Position numbers and translations under genes: made by a program
DNA from: Catenulispora sp. MAP5-51
Lineage (GTDB): Bacteria; Actinomycetota; Actinomycetes; Streptomycetales; Catenulisporaceae
Reading direction: 5' to 3'
DNA: 64,000 nucleotides
NCBI RefSeq assembly: GCF_041261205.1
Contig: NZ_JBGCCH010000023.1
Coordinates: forward strand, 62,001 to 126,000
In this document: positions 43,596 to 52,640 of the stretch, piece by piece
Layout of the letters: each line of letters starts with the position of its first letter
Position numbering within the stretch: position 1 is the stretch's first letter
The notes under the pieces: model-generated
The model's database searches: none
What the model was told of the DNA's origin: nothing
Seen by the model: the letters and a program-made list of their open reading frames with translations, nothing else

Positions 43596-44920
43596 CGCAG
43601 CCAGCTCGCCATCCATCCCCCGGTGAGCACCGTGGCTCCCCCGGCCACGGCCATGGCCGGCCCGGTCCCGGCCAGACCGGCGACGGCACCCACCAGGACC
43701 GGCCCGATCCCTTGCAGCGTCATCATTCCGGAGCTGAGCAGGCCGAACGCCTGGCCCTGGTTGTCGGCCGGCAGGACCTCGAGGAACCGGCGCTGCAAGC
43801 CGATCGCGTAGGAGAACCCTGCGCTTGAGGCCAGCAGAAGCAGAGCGCAGACAGATGCCGGCGGATCGGCTGCAAGACCCAACAGCGGCAGCCCCAGCCA
43901 CACGGCCAGGGGAACCACCAGCGCCTCCCGCGTGGCGGGGCGCGCCATGCGGCCGACGACCAGGTCGCCGAGCAGCATGCCGGTGGGTCCGCAGGCCATG
44001 AGCAGGCCGTAGGTTCCGGCGGCGAAGCCCCGCTGGCCGGCGTAGGAGACGATCAGGCCTTCGGCCCCGGCCATGAATCCGCTCGGCAGCCATTGGGCCA
44101 GATACAGACGGCGCACCGTGCGGTCGCGCAACAGACGGCCGGCGCCGGACCAGCTGGCTGCCATCACCGCGCCCCGAGCCGGGCCTCGCGCACGGCCCTG
44201 CGCACGGCTCTGCACACTGCTAGGCGCGCCATCCTGCGCATCGCTTGGCCCCTCGCCCTGCGTACCACTAGGCGCGCTGCCCGGGGCCGGCCGGTCGGGC
44301 AGCCGAAGCCACACGGCCGTGGCGCAGCCGGCGTTCAGCGCGGCGGCCAGCAGCAGCGCCTGGCTTGTCCCCAACGCCGCGACCATCACGCCGCCGACGG
44401 CCAGGGCGACCAACTGCGCGCCCGAGGAGGCCATGTTCAGGAGCGAGCGCCCCAGAACATAGGCGTCGCCGGCCAGGAAGTCGGCGGCCAGCCGGCTCGT
44501 CGCACCGCCGAAGACCGGAGCCAGGACGGCGACGGCGCCGACCAGTCCGAGTGCCGCGGCCGTCGGCATCCGCACCGCTCCCAACACCGCCGCCGCGGCG
44601 CACTGCAACAGGAAGCCGACGGTCAGCAGCGGCCGCGGCCGGAGCCGGTCGGCCAGCGCCCCGAACAGCATCGACCCGGGCAGCTGCGGCAGGAAGCCGA
44701 TACCGAAGGCCAGCGCGCTGAGCAACGGCGAGTGCGAAGCGGTGAAGATCAGGACGGACAGGGTTGTGATGCGCAGCGTCTCGGCGCTGATACCCAGGAT
44801 CCGGGTCGCGAACAGCAGGCGGAACTGGGGTTGGCCGAGCACGTCCCGGTAGGTCGTGCGCCGACCGGGCGGGTTCGGCGCGGCGACAGTGGAGATGCTG
44901 GCGGCGGTCACTGATTCCAT
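43592..44920 (-). CDS. MFS transporter (exporter type)
   Basis: A 442-residue protein with 10-12 helices, resembling actinobacterial drug-export MFS proteins (MFS_3/enterobactin exporter-like): FRLLFATRILGISAETLRIT, GSMLFGALADRLRPRPLL (motif A) and the second half GLLMACGPTGMLLGDLVVGR. A long, repeat-like central loop (SDAQDGAPSSVQSRAQGRAR) is cytoplasmic. ATG at 44920 (MESVTAAS) was chosen; the frame reaching 45880 is antisense shadow of the ArsR gene. Divergent to the regulator at 45008, which likely controls it. Confidence 0.9.
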   Translation of the reverse strand: MESVTAASISTVAAPNPPGRRTTYRDVLGQPQFRLLFATRILGISAETLRITTLSVLIFTASHSPLLSALAFGIGFLPQLPGSMLFGALADRLRPRPLLTVGFLLQCAAAAVLGAVRMPTAAALGLVGAVAVLAPVFGGATSRLAADFLAGDAYVLGRSLLNMASSGAQLVALAVGGVMVAALGTSQALLLAAALNAGCATAVWLRLPDRPAPGSAPSGTQGEGPSDAQDGAPSSVQSRAQGRARGPARGAVMAASWSGAGRLLRDRTVRRLYLAQWLPSGFMAGAEGLIVSYAGQRGFAAGTYGLLMACGPTGMLLGDLVVGRMARPATREALVVPLAVWLGLPLLGLAADPPASVCALLLLASSAGFSYAIGLQRRFLEVLPADNQGQAFGLLSSGMMTLQGIGPVLVGAVAGLAGTGPAMAVAGGATVLTGGWMASWLR

Positions 44921-44969
44921 GCGGGCACACTGGCCCGGCCACCGCCCCGCAGCGAGAGATTCGCCCCTG

Positions 44970-44997
44970 GACGTAAACCCGGCGCGCGCCGACGTAA
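44970..44997 (+). promoter_or_regulatory. GACGTAA direct repeats and leaderless -10 before the ArsR gene
   Basis: GACGTAA occurs at 44970-44976 and 44991-44997, 21 bases (two helical turns) apart, between the divergent MFS and ArsR genes. TAACCT at 44995-45000 ends 7 bases before the GTG at 45008 and fits TANNNT, so the regulator is probably leaderless, with the second repeat covering its -10. Confidence 0.45.
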
Positions 44998-45007
44998 CCT
45001 GGTCGCT

Positions 45008-45994
45008 GTGATCCGCTACGAGGTCGGCACCGAGGACCTGCTCCACAGCCGCTTCGCCATCTCCCCGGCGTTCGAGCTGGATTCGCTGCTGCGCCGCCTC
45101 GACCGCGGCGGGCGTCTGCCGGTGGCCTCGGCGGCCCGGCTGCGCCCGGCCTTCGAAAGCCTTCGCCGCCACACCGAGTTGGACGCGGTCCTGGCGCTCC
45201 AGGCCGGGTGGATCGGCGCGGACTTCGTCGCCCCTCCCCCGGCCGGTCTGGCCCAGACCTGGGAGGACGATCTCGCGACGATCAGAGCGACCCCGCCGGC
45301 CCAGGCGCGGGCCGAGATCGTGACGTGCCTGGCCGCACGTCCCACCGCCGATCCGCGGGTGCTGGCCCTGCTCGACGCCCCCGACGCGGTCTCCCGCCTG
45401 GCCGACGCGCTGGACCACGCGTGGCGCGCGCTCATGGCGCCGGACTGGCTCCAGCTGCGCGCGCTCTGCGAACGCGACGTCGTGCACCGCGCGGGCGTCC
45501 TGGGCCGGGCCGGCTGGGCCGCCGCCATCGCCGACCTGCACACCTCGGTGCGCTGGCACGACGACGGCATCGAGGTGTCCGGCATGGGATCCGACCAGAA
45601 GGTGATCCCGCTGGCCGGCAGCGGCCTGCTCCTGGTCCCCTCGGCGTTCAACTGGCCGAACGCCGCCACCTACACCTCCGGCGAGTGGCCCAAGACCCTG
45701 ATCTACCCGGCTCGGGGAATCGCAGTGCTCTGGGAAAGCCCGGCACCGCCGGAGCCGGACGCCCTCGCCGACCTGATCGGGCGGAGCCGCGCGCGCATTC
45801 TGCTCGCCCTGGAGAGCCCGGCCGGCACGACGCACCTGGCCCGCAGCCTGGGCATGGCGACCGGTGCGGTCGGCGACCACCTGGCCGTGATGCGCCGCGC
45901 CGGGCTCGTGGACCGGGCCCGCGACGGCCGCGTGGTGCTCTACGCGCGGACGGCGATCGGGGAGGCCCTGGCCGCTTCAGCGCTTACGGTGTGA
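45008..45994 (+). CDS. ArsR-family regulator with DUF5937-like N-terminal domain
   Basis: A 328-residue regulator. The first ~230 residues begin IRYEVGTEDLLHSRFAISPA FEL and resemble the DUF5937 domain found ahead of winged helices in actinomycetes. The C-terminal ~80 residues are the DNA-binding part: RARILLALESPAGTTHLARS then MATGAVGDHLAVMRRAGLVD. GTG at 45008. It faces the MFS gene, a common arrangement for drug export control. Its stop overlaps the convergent oxidoreductase gene by 11 bases. Confidence 0.9.
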   Translation: MIRYEVGTEDLLHSRFAISPAFELDSLLRRLDRGGRLPVASAARLRPAFESLRRHTELDAVLALQAGWIGADFVAPPPAGLAQTWEDDLATIRATPPAQARAEIVTCLAARPTADPRVLALLDAPDAVSRLADALDHAWRALMAPDWLQLRALCERDVVHRAGVLGRAGWAAAIADLHTSVRWHDDGIEVSGMGSDQKVIPLAGSGLLLVPSAFNWPNAATYTSGEWPKTLIYPARGIAVLWESPAPPEPDALADLIGRSRARILLALESPAGTTHLARSLGMATGAVGDHLAVMRRAGLVDRARDGRVVLYARTAIGEALAASALTV

Positions 45995-46973
45995 GGACGA
46001 TGCGGCCGAAGACCGTGCCTTCGTCCATCCGGCGGTGCGCCTCAGCAGCCTGATCCAGGCCGAGCACCTCGTGCACGACGGGGTGCAGGCGGCCGGCCGC
46101 GGCATCGTCGAACTGCTCAGCCAGGACCGCCCTGCGCGCGGCCATCGGGATCGTGTCCAGGCTGAAGGTCGCGAACGAGCGCGACTGCTGGAAGGCCCGG
46201 ATCAGGGACATCCCGAAGTCCTCGGGCGGCATACCGGCCACCACGCCGACGACGACCATGCGCCCGTTGGGTGCGAGCCGATCGATGAAGGCCGGGATGG
46301 CGGCTCCGCCGACGATGTCGATGATGACGTCGAAGGGGCCTGAGTCACCGTGCTCGCCGTGCTCGCCGTGCTCGCCGTGTTCACCATGTCCGGCGCGATC
46401 CAGGACGAGCGTCGCGCCCAGTTCCCGAAGCCGTTGCCCGCGCTCGGCGGACGACGTGGTGACCGCGACAGTGCTCGCGCCGCCCCGGGAGGCGAGTTCC
46501 ACGGCCGCGATGCCGATACTGCCCGCGGCACCGCGTATGAGGACTGATTCGCCCGCGGTGAAGTGCGCGTGCGCGAGCGCGAAGTGGGCGACCGGACCCG
46601 AGGAGCCGAGGGTGACGGCGTCGACCGAGGAGAGCTTGTCGGGCAACACGGCGAGCGCGTCGAGACCGACGACGACCAGCTCCGCGTAGCCTCCGCCGGT
46701 CCCGGTGAACGCCCACACGCGCCGCCCGAGCCACGCCGGATCGACCCCCTCCCCGAGCGCGGTCACCACCCCGGCGACCTCGCTGCCCGGGATCAGCCCC
46801 TCGGCGAAGCCCCAGCCGCCGAGCGTTCCGCGCCGGATCACGGCATCGACCCCGCCGACCCCGATCGCCTCGGTCCTCACCGCCACCTGTCCGGCGGCCG
46901 GCTTCGGTTCGGCGCTGTCGCACACCGCCATCCCGGACGGGTCACCGAACCGCTCGATCACGACCACGCGCAT
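45984..46973 (-). CDS. MDR-family (quinone reductase-like) oxidoreductase
   Basis: A 329-residue zinc-independent medium-chain dehydrogenase. VVVIERFGDPSGMAVCDSAE opens it, SVLIRGAAGSIGIAAVELAS near 143 is the NADPH fold. Between the two halves of the fold is a low-complexity run HGEHGEHGEHGEHGD near residues 197-211, made by a DNA repeat, which is not expected in the family and should form a surface loop. ATG at 46973 follows GGAGAAGGAGAC. It is divergent to the TetR gene, which probably represses it through the palindrome at 47019. Confidence 0.92.
   Translation of the reverse strand: MRVVVIERFGDPSGMAVCDSAEPKPAAGQVAVRTEAIGVGGVDAVIRRGTLGGWGFAEGLIPGSEVAGVVTALGEGVDPAWLGRRVWAFTGTGGGYAELVVVGLDALAVLPDKLSSVDAVTLGSSGPVAHFALAHAHFTAGESVLIRGAAGSIGIAAVELASRGGASTVAVTTSSAERGQRLRELGATLVLDRAGHGEHGEHGEHGEHGDSGPFDVIIDIVGGAAIPAFIDRLAPNGRMVVVGVVAGMPPEDFGMSLIRAFQQSRSFATFSLDTIPMAARRAVLAEQFDDAAAGRLHPVVHEVLGLDQAAEAHRRMDEGTVFGRIVLTP
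46345..46389. repeat. 9-base tandem repeat in the oxidoreductase gene
   Basis: Five 9-base units (TCACCGTGC, TCGCCGTGC twice, TCGCCGTGT, TCACCATGT) code for a His-Gly-Glu loop on the minus strand. In-frame copy change is possible. Confidence 0.8.
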
Positions 46974-47018
46974 CAAAGTCTCCTTCTCCTTGCCTGTGAC
47001 CAGGTACGCTTCGAACGT

Positions 47019-47038
47019 AGTGGACGCCTGCGTCCACT
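47019..47038. promoter_or_regulatory. Palindromic operator between MDR gene and tetR
   Basis: AGTGGACGC (47019-47027) and GCGTCCACT (47030-47038) form a perfect dyad around CT in the 82-bp divergent gap, 18 bases before the tetR start. It is the likely site of the TetR protein encoded at 47056. Confidence 0.85.
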
Positions 47039-47055
47039 TAGCGGAAGTGAGAACG

Positions 47056-47706
47056 ATGACCGGAGAAGTGACTCACAAGGCGCCCCCGCTTCGGGCCGAC
47101 GCCCGCGAGAACCGCGACAGGATCCTGGACGCGGCCCGCACGCTGTTCGCCGAGCGCGGCCTCGACGCCTCGATGCGGGAGGTGGCCCGCGCCGCCGAAG
47201 TGGGCCCGGCGACCCTCTATCGCCGCTTCCCGACGAAGCAGGCCCTCATCGACGACGTCTTCGCCGACGAACTGCGCGCCTGCCGCCAGATCGTCCTCGA
47301 CGGATGCGCCGACCCGGATCCGTGGCGCGGCTTCGCCTCGGTCGTGGAGCGGCTCAGCGTGCTGAACGTCGGGAACCAGGGCTTCGTCGACGCCTTCATG
47401 GCGGCCAACCCCCACTCCCCCGCGTTCACCGAGCACCGCGCGGACCTCCTGCACCGCATCCGCACCCTCGCCACCCGGGCCAAGCGCACCGGGCACCTGC
47501 GGCCGGACTTCGTCCTCGACGACCTGGGCCTGTTCCTGCTGGCCTGCCGCGGCCTGTCGGCCACCGCCCCCGCCAACCGCCCCCTCGCCGCCCGCCGCTT
47601 CGCCGCGCTCGCCCTGGACGGTTTCCGAGCGAGCGAGGCGAACGGCGTCCTGCCGCGACGGCCTCCGCTGGTCGCGGAGGTGCTTCGTGCGCCGCGGTCC
47701 GGTTAA
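47056..47706 (+). CDS. TetR-family repressor
   Basis: A 216-residue regulator. The helix-turn-helix is ILDAARTLFAERGLDASMRE then AARAAEVGPATLYRRFPTKQ near residues 24-63; the remainder is helical and ligand-binding (TetR_C_33-like by feel). ATG at 47056 was chosen; the long upstream frame is antisense shadow. It is divergent to the MDR oxidoreductase and convergent to the GH30 gene, ending 3 bases before it. Confidence 0.93.
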   Translation: MTGEVTHKAPPLRADARENRDRILDAARTLFAERGLDASMREVARAAEVGPATLYRRFPTKQALIDDVFADELRACRQIVLDGCADPDPWRGFASVVERLSVLNVGNQGFVDAFMAANPHSPAFTEHRADLLHRIRTLATRAKRTGHLRPDFVLDDLGLFLLACRGLSATAPANRPLAARRFAALALDGFRASEANGVLPRRPPLVAEVLRAPRSG

Positions 47707-47709
47707 CGA

Positions 47710-49659
47710 TTAGCGCGTGTAGGCGCGCACATCGGCGACGCTCCACCAACTCCCGTCGGCTGCCGTGAGGGTCAAGCGGACGTACCGGATCGGCGCCCCG
47801 TTCAGGTCGACCGTGGTGAACTGGCCGGTACCCGCCCCCGAGTCGGCGGTCGTCCAGGTGACGCCGTCCCTACTGGTCGCCACGGTGTAGGCGCGCGGGT
47901 AGTCACCGGTGGAGGCTCCGGTGTCGAAGACGACCTGGCGCGCGAGGATCCGCTTGCCGAAGTCGACCTGCAGATACTGGCCCGCCGCCTGCGCCGCGCC
48001 CGAGGAGTAGCGGGTGCTGGCGTCGGCGTCCACGGCGTTGGCCGCCACATCGGCGGTGCAGCAGGGGTCGGTCGGGCCGGGCGGGTTCGCGGTCGCGTGC
48101 CAGCCGGCCGGGTCGGCCTGCCGCAGGGTGTTGACACCCGGCAGGCGGCCGTTCCAGGTGAAGGTGGCCAGGGCGCCGCCGGGCAGCGTGTAGGTGAAGC
48201 TCTGGTCGCCCTCCTTCACCGCGAAGGTCTGCGGGTTGTCGTTCTCGTTATGCGCGACGAGCACGGTGCCGCCGTCGGGGTTGCGGAACGCGACGTCCAT
48301 GACCTGGCCGTTCCAGCCGGTGGTGCCGAAGGACGTGCTCGCGATGCGCACCGCCCCGGGCTGGACGAAGCGGGCGAGGTGGCCGAGGGTGTAGTACTCG
48401 GCGTTGTCCGTGACGGTGTCGCCGGGCCCGACGGTGACCACGCCGGTGCAGGTACCGCAGCCGCCGACGTGCGGGCCGCCGCTCGGGTCCAGCGCCAGGT
48501 TCCAGGTGACGACGGTCTCGGCCCAGTTACGCGTGGCGCCGATCGTCAGGTTCCGGGTGTGCCACTTCAGGGTGTCGGAGAAGGTGTTCGCCGGGTCGCT
48601 CGACTGGCTGCCGGAGCACTCGGTGAAGTAGATCGCCTTGTCGGGGAACTGGTTGTGGAACGCCGTCATCGCGCTCGGGTCGCCGCTGTAGCAGTGGAAG
48701 GCGACCCCGGAGACCCACTTGGCGGCCGGCGAGTTCAGCACGTTCTCGGGGTAGGCGTCGATGTCGGCGGTCTCGTCCGGCGGGGTGGCCGCGACGTCGT
48801 TGGGGTGCTCGGTCCAGTTGTGGTCGTAGGCCAGGATCTGGGTGTGCAGGTGTGCCTCCCGCAGCATCGGCCCGAGGTCCTCGATGACCTTCTCCTCCTG
48901 CCACGACGGCATGTCGGTGCCGGGGTAGCCGGACGGGGTCCGGTTCTGGGGCTCGTTCTGCACGGTGATGGTGTCGACGGGGACGCCGTCGGCCTTGTAG
49001 GCCTCGACGAACTTCAGCAGGTACAGCGCGTACGCCTGGTAGATCTTCGGATCGTCGATGAGCCGGCCGCCGACCAGCGAGTCGCCGGTCTTCATCCACG
49101 CCGGCGGGCTCCACGGGGTGGCGATGATCTGCAAGCGGGGGTTGATGGCCTTGGCCTCCCGCAGAAGCGGCAGGATCTGCGCCTGGTCGTGCGCGATGGA
49201 GAAGTCGCGCTGCGCGTAGTCGGTCTGCCCGGCCGACAGGTCGTCGTAGGTGTAGGCGGTAGTGGCCACGAAGTCCGAGCCGCCGATCGGCTGGCGCAGG
49301 TAGTCCAGGCCGTCGCCGGTCACCGGGTCGAACAGCGAACGCATCGTCGCGGTGCGGGCGGCGGGCGAGAGGCCGGAGAGCACCGTCGCGGAGGAATCGG
49401 TGATGGCCGCGCCGAAGCCCTGCATGGTCTGGTAGGTCAGGGTCGGATCGACCACAACGGTCGGAGCCGTGGCCGGGGTGGCGCTGAAGGCGACCGTGCC
49501 TTTGTCGGCGAGCCGATTCGCGCCGTCAGGGGTCGTGAGCCAGACGTGGGCCGCGACGGGCTTCGTGCGGGCGGTGTCGGCGGATGCGACCGGGACGATT
49601 GAGCAGGCTGTGACAACGAGCCCGCCTATCAGGGCCACGGCTGAAAGTCTTCGAGGCAT
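47710..49659 (-). CDS. Secreted GH30 glycosidase with C-terminal discoidin-type carbohydrate-binding domain
   Basis: A 649-residue secreted enzyme (glucosylceramidase/beta-1,6-glucanase-like GH30). Signal peptide RRLSAVALIGGLVVTACSIV near 3-22. The barrel has MQGFGAAITDSSATVLSGLS near 75, IIATPWSPPAWMKTGDSLVG, acid/base Glu near 236 in TVQNEPQN and nucleophile Glu near 348 in IYFTECSGSQ. Residues about 500-649 are an F5/8 type C-like module (DASTRYSSGAAQAAGQYLQV DF). ATG at 49659 follows GGAGGAG. Divergent to the LacI gene; TGWAACR repeats lie between them. Confidence 0.95.
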   Translation of the reverse strand: MPRRLSAVALIGGLVVTACSIVPVASADTARTKPVAAHVWLTTPDGANRLADKGTVAFSATPATAPTVVVDPTLTYQTMQGFGAAITDSSATVLSGLSPAARTATMRSLFDPVTGDGLDYLRQPIGGSDFVATTAYTYDDLSAGQTDYAQRDFSIAHDQAQILPLLREAKAINPRLQIIATPWSPPAWMKTGDSLVGGRLIDDPKIYQAYALYLLKFVEAYKADGVPVDTITVQNEPQNRTPSGYPGTDMPSWQEEKVIEDLGPMLREAHLHTQILAYDHNWTEHPNDVAATPPDETADIDAYPENVLNSPAAKWVSGVAFHCYSGDPSAMTAFHNQFPDKAIYFTECSGSQSSDPANTFSDTLKWHTRNLTIGATRNWAETVVTWNLALDPSGGPHVGGCGTCTGVVTVGPGDTVTDNAEYYTLGHLARFVQPGAVRIASTSFGTTGWNGQVMDVAFRNPDGGTVLVAHNENDNPQTFAVKEGDQSFTYTLPGGALATFTWNGRLPGVNTLRQADPAGWHATANPPGPTDPCCTADVAANAVDADASTRYSSGAAQAAGQYLQVDFGKRILARQVVFDTGASTGDYPRAYTVATSRDGVTWTTADSGAGTGQFTTVDLNGAPIRYVRLTLTAADGSWWSVADVRAYTR

Positions 49660-49681
49660 ACGGGGCGTCTCCTCCTGAGGA

Positions 49682-49709
49682 TGTAACAATATGTAACAGT
49701 CGTGAAACA
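49682..49709. promoter_or_regulatory. Phased TGWAACR repeats before GH30
   Basis: TGTAACA at 49682 and 49692 and TGAAACA at 49703 follow each other at 10- and 11-base spacing, on one face of the helix, 23-50 bases upstream of the GH30 start. A regulator such as the neighbouring LacI protein could bind. Confidence 0.6.
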
Positions 49710-49787
49710 TCGATCTGAGGAAACCAACGTCTCCCCGCCCTGTCAAGGGATGCCGCCGCGCTGCGGGAAGTGGATATGCTGCGCGAG

Positions 49788-49804
49788 TGAAACAGGATGT
49801 AACG
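49788..49804. promoter_or_regulatory. Second TGWAACR pair at the lacI start
   Basis: TGAAACA (49788-49794) and TGTAACG (49798-49804) lie 10 bases apart and touch the ATG of lacI at 49806, so binding there could repress lacI itself. Confidence 0.55.
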
Positions 49805-49805
49805 C

Positions 49806-50840
49806 ATGGCTGACGCGGCTCCGGCCCGGCGGGCGAAGGCGACCGTCCGGGACATCGCCGCGGCCACGGGGGTGTCGATCGCGACCGTGTCCCGGGTGCT
49901 CAACGACCACGCGAACGTCGCCCCGGCGACCCGGGATCTGGTGCAGCGCACGGTTGAACGGCTCGGCGCACAGGCCGGCGCGGAGTCGGACCCCGAGGCG
50001 CCAGGGGCCGTCTACCTGCGCTGCCCCTACACGCTGACCGACTACTTCGGGCTGATCGTCTCCTCGATCGCCGAGAGCCTGGAGCCGCATCAGCGGACGT
50101 TGATCCTCGACGCCGGGGAGAACTCCCAGGCCGCCAGCGTGCTGCCGACGCTCGCCGGCCGCGGCGGGGTCGCCGGCGCCATCATGATCCTGCCTCCCGA
50201 ACCCGACGAGCAGCTGGTCGCGCTGCGCGCGCAGGGTTTCCCGTTCGTGGTCGTCGACCCCCGGGGCGAGGTGCCCCGGGACATCGCGGCGGTGTCGGCC
50301 GCGCATCTGGCCGGCGCGCGCAGCGCCACGCACCACCTGCTCGCCGCGGGCCACCGGCGCATCGGCGTGATCGCCGGGCCCGAGGAGTGGCTGGCCGCCC
50401 GGGACCGGCTGGCCGGGCACACCTCGGCGCTGGCCGACGCCGGGATCCTGCCGGACCGGGAGCTGGTCCGCTTCGTCGAGCCGACGGTCCGGCTCGGCCA
50501 CTGGGCCGCCGGCGAACTGCTCGACCTGCCCTCCGCGCCGACCGCGCTGGTCTGCTTCAACGACAAGACCGCCATCGGGGCCATGGCCGCCGCGGCGGAC
50601 CGCGGCCTGCGGGTGCCGGCGGACCTGTCGGTCACCGGGTTCGACGACATCGACCTGGCCCAGGCCGCCAGCCCGATGCTCACCACCGTCCGCCAGCCGT
50701 TGGCGGAGATGGGGCGGATGGCCGTCAGCCTGCTGATCCGGCTGATCGACCGCCGGCCGGTGGACGCCCTGCACGTGGAGCTGGCCACGGAACTGGTGGT
50801 GCGGGGCTCGACGGGCCCGCTTCCCGCCGGGTCCATGTAA
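49806..50840 (+). CDS. LacI-family transcriptional regulator
   Basis: A 344-residue regulator with the usual LacI layout: helix-turn-helix ATVRDIAAATGVSIATVSRV LN near residues 12-34, then a periplasmic-binding-protein-like sugar domain (AGAIMILPPEPDEQLVALRA; SVTGFDDIDLAQAASPMLTT). ATG at 49806. It stands between two GH30 genes, intact on one side and truncated on the other, and probably senses a sugar from the GH30 substrate. A TGTAACG-CCTC-CGTTTCA dyad overlaps its stop codon. Confidence 0.94.
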   Translation: MADAAPARRAKATVRDIAAATGVSIATVSRVLNDHANVAPATRDLVQRTVERLGAQAGAESDPEAPGAVYLRCPYTLTDYFGLIVSSIAESLEPHQRTLILDAGENSQAASVLPTLAGRGGVAGAIMILPPEPDEQLVALRAQGFPFVVVDPRGEVPRDIAAVSAAHLAGARSATHHLLAAGHRRIGVIAGPEEWLAARDRLAGHTSALADAGILPDRELVRFVEPTVRLGHWAAGELLDLPSAPTALVCFNDKTAIGAMAAAADRGLRVPADLSVTGFDDIDLAQAASPMLTTVRQPLAEMGRMAVSLLIRLIDRRPVDALHVELATELVVRGSTGPLPAGSM

Positions 50841-50853
50841 CGCCTCCGTTTCA
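50836..50853. promoter_or_regulatory. LacI-type dyad at the end of lacI
   Basis: TGTAACG (50836-50842), CCTC, CGTTTCA (50847-50853): an inverted pair of the same motif seen before GH30 and lacI. It lies just upstream of the truncated GH30 frame. Confidence 0.55.
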
Positions 50854-50872
50854 CGCGCCGCCCCACCCGAGC

Positions 50873-52546
50873 TTGTCGTTCACCGACTCGTCGGCGTGGC
50901 TGGTCGCGAACTCGCCGCAGCGCTCGTCGATCATGACGAAGCTGTTCGACCCGAACCAGGGCATCGGCCTGAGCTTCCTGCGGCAGCCGATCGGCGCGTC
51001 CGACTTCTCGCTGTCGCAGTACAGCTACGACGACATGCCCTCGGGCCAGACCGACCCGTCGCTCGCGCACTTCTCGATCAGCCACGACAACGCCTACATC
51101 ATCCCGGTCCTCAAGCAGGCGTTGCAGCTCAATCCCGCGTTGACCGTCATGGGCACGCCCTGGAGCCCGCCGGGCTGGATGAAGTCCAGCGGCTCGATGG
51201 TCGGCGGTTCGCTGAACGCCTCGGACTACCAGGCCTACGCGAACTACCTGGTCAAGTTCGCCCAGGCCTACCAGGCCGCCGGCGTCCCGGTCGCCTTGCT
51301 GACGCCGCAGAACGAGCCGGAGTACTCGCCCTCGAACTACCCCGGCTCGACCCTCACGGCGTCCCAGGAGACCAGCCTCATCGGGAGCAACCTCGGGCCC
51401 GCCCTGGCCTCGTCCGGACTGGCGACGAAGATCATCGGCTATGACCACAACTGGAACGACCCGTCCTTCCCCGAGACCATCCTCGGCAACTCGACGGCGT
51501 CCCAGTACACGGCCGGCACCGCATGGCACTGCTACTCCGGCGACCCCAGCGCCCAGAGCACGGTCCACAACGCCTACCCGGGCAAGGACACGTACTTCAC
51601 GGAGTGCTCGGGCTCGCAGTCCTCGAACCCGGCGAACACCTTCGCCGACAGCCTCGACTGGCAGACCGAGAACCTGATCATCGGCGCCACCCGCAACTGG
51701 GCCAAGACCGTCGCCACCTGGAACGTCGCCCTGAACCCCACCGGCGGCCCCAGCATGAACTGCACCACCTGCACCGCCGCCGTGACCGTCGACAACAACG
51801 CCGGCACCGCCTCCTACAACGCGGAGTACTACGTCCTCGGCCAGGCCAGCAAGTTCGTGAAGCCCGGCGCCGTCCGCATCGACTCCAACACCATCGGCTC
51901 CGGCAACCTCGAGGACGTCGCCTTCCGCAACCCGGACGGCTCCAACGCCCTGGTCGTCCTCAACGCGGACACCAGCAACTCGCACACCTTCAACGTCTCA
52001 GAGAACGGCCAGTCCTTCACCTACACACTGTCGGCCCGCGCGGTCGCGACGTTCACCTGGCCCCAGGTTCCCTCCGGCGGCGGCGGTGGCAGCATCGACC
52101 CCACGAAGTGGTACGAGGTCGTGAACACCAACAGCGGCCTGTGCGCCGACGCCGCCGGCTGGGGTACCACCGACGGCACCGCACTCCAGCAGTGGACCTG
52201 CGGCAGCGGCGGCCAGGAAAACCAGGAATGGCAGTTCCACCCGACCAGCAACGGCTACTACCAGGTGGTCAACCGCAACGCCCCGACCGAGGCCTGGGAC
52301 GTGACCGGCGGCTCAGGCGCCATTTCCGACGGCACTCCGATCCAGCTCTGGACGGCGGGCGGCGGCACGAACCAGCAGTGGCTGCCGACGCAGGTCGGAA
52401 GCGCATACACGTTCACGGCACGGAACAGCGGCACGGAGTGCCTGGACGTGACCAACCGCGGCACGACGAACGGAACGCGGCTTCAGCAGTGGACGTGCAC
52501 GGGGGGCGACACGGCGCAGTCGTTCACGCTGGTACCGATGTCCTGA
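50873..52546 (+). pseudogene. 5'-truncated GH30 glycosidase with ricin-type lectin domain
   Basis: The frame is homologous to the GH30 enzyme at 47710-49659 from FTDSSAWLVANSPQRSSIMT onward but lacks the signal peptide and the first barrel strand (the QGFGAA region). There is no good start: TTG at 50873 and ATG at 50933 are both inside the homologous part and without a ribosome-binding site. Catalytic residues are kept (PQNEPEYSP; YFTECSGSQS). After a Gly linker, residues form a ricin-type beta-trefoil (QQWTCGSGG, QLWTAGGGTNQQW, QQWTC). A strong terminator follows. Without export it is probably not functional, so it is called a pseudogene; a start missed by me would change that. Confidence 0.75.
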
Positions 52547-52566
52547 CCAAAACTCGACACGACACG

Positions 52567-52607
52567 CCGGTGGCCCGGACCCGATCGGATCGGGCCCGGG
52601 CCACCGG
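52567..52607 (+). terminator. Strong terminator after the truncated GH30
   Basis: A 20-base arm at 52567-52586 (CCGGTGGCCCGG then ACCCGATC) pairs with 52588-52607 with one mismatch, followed by TCGTTTT. It lies 20 bases past the stop at 52546 and faces the convergent small gene at 52641. Confidence 0.85.
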
Positions 52608-52640
52608 TCGTTTTGAAGGCGCTCGGCGCTCGGAAGCGGA

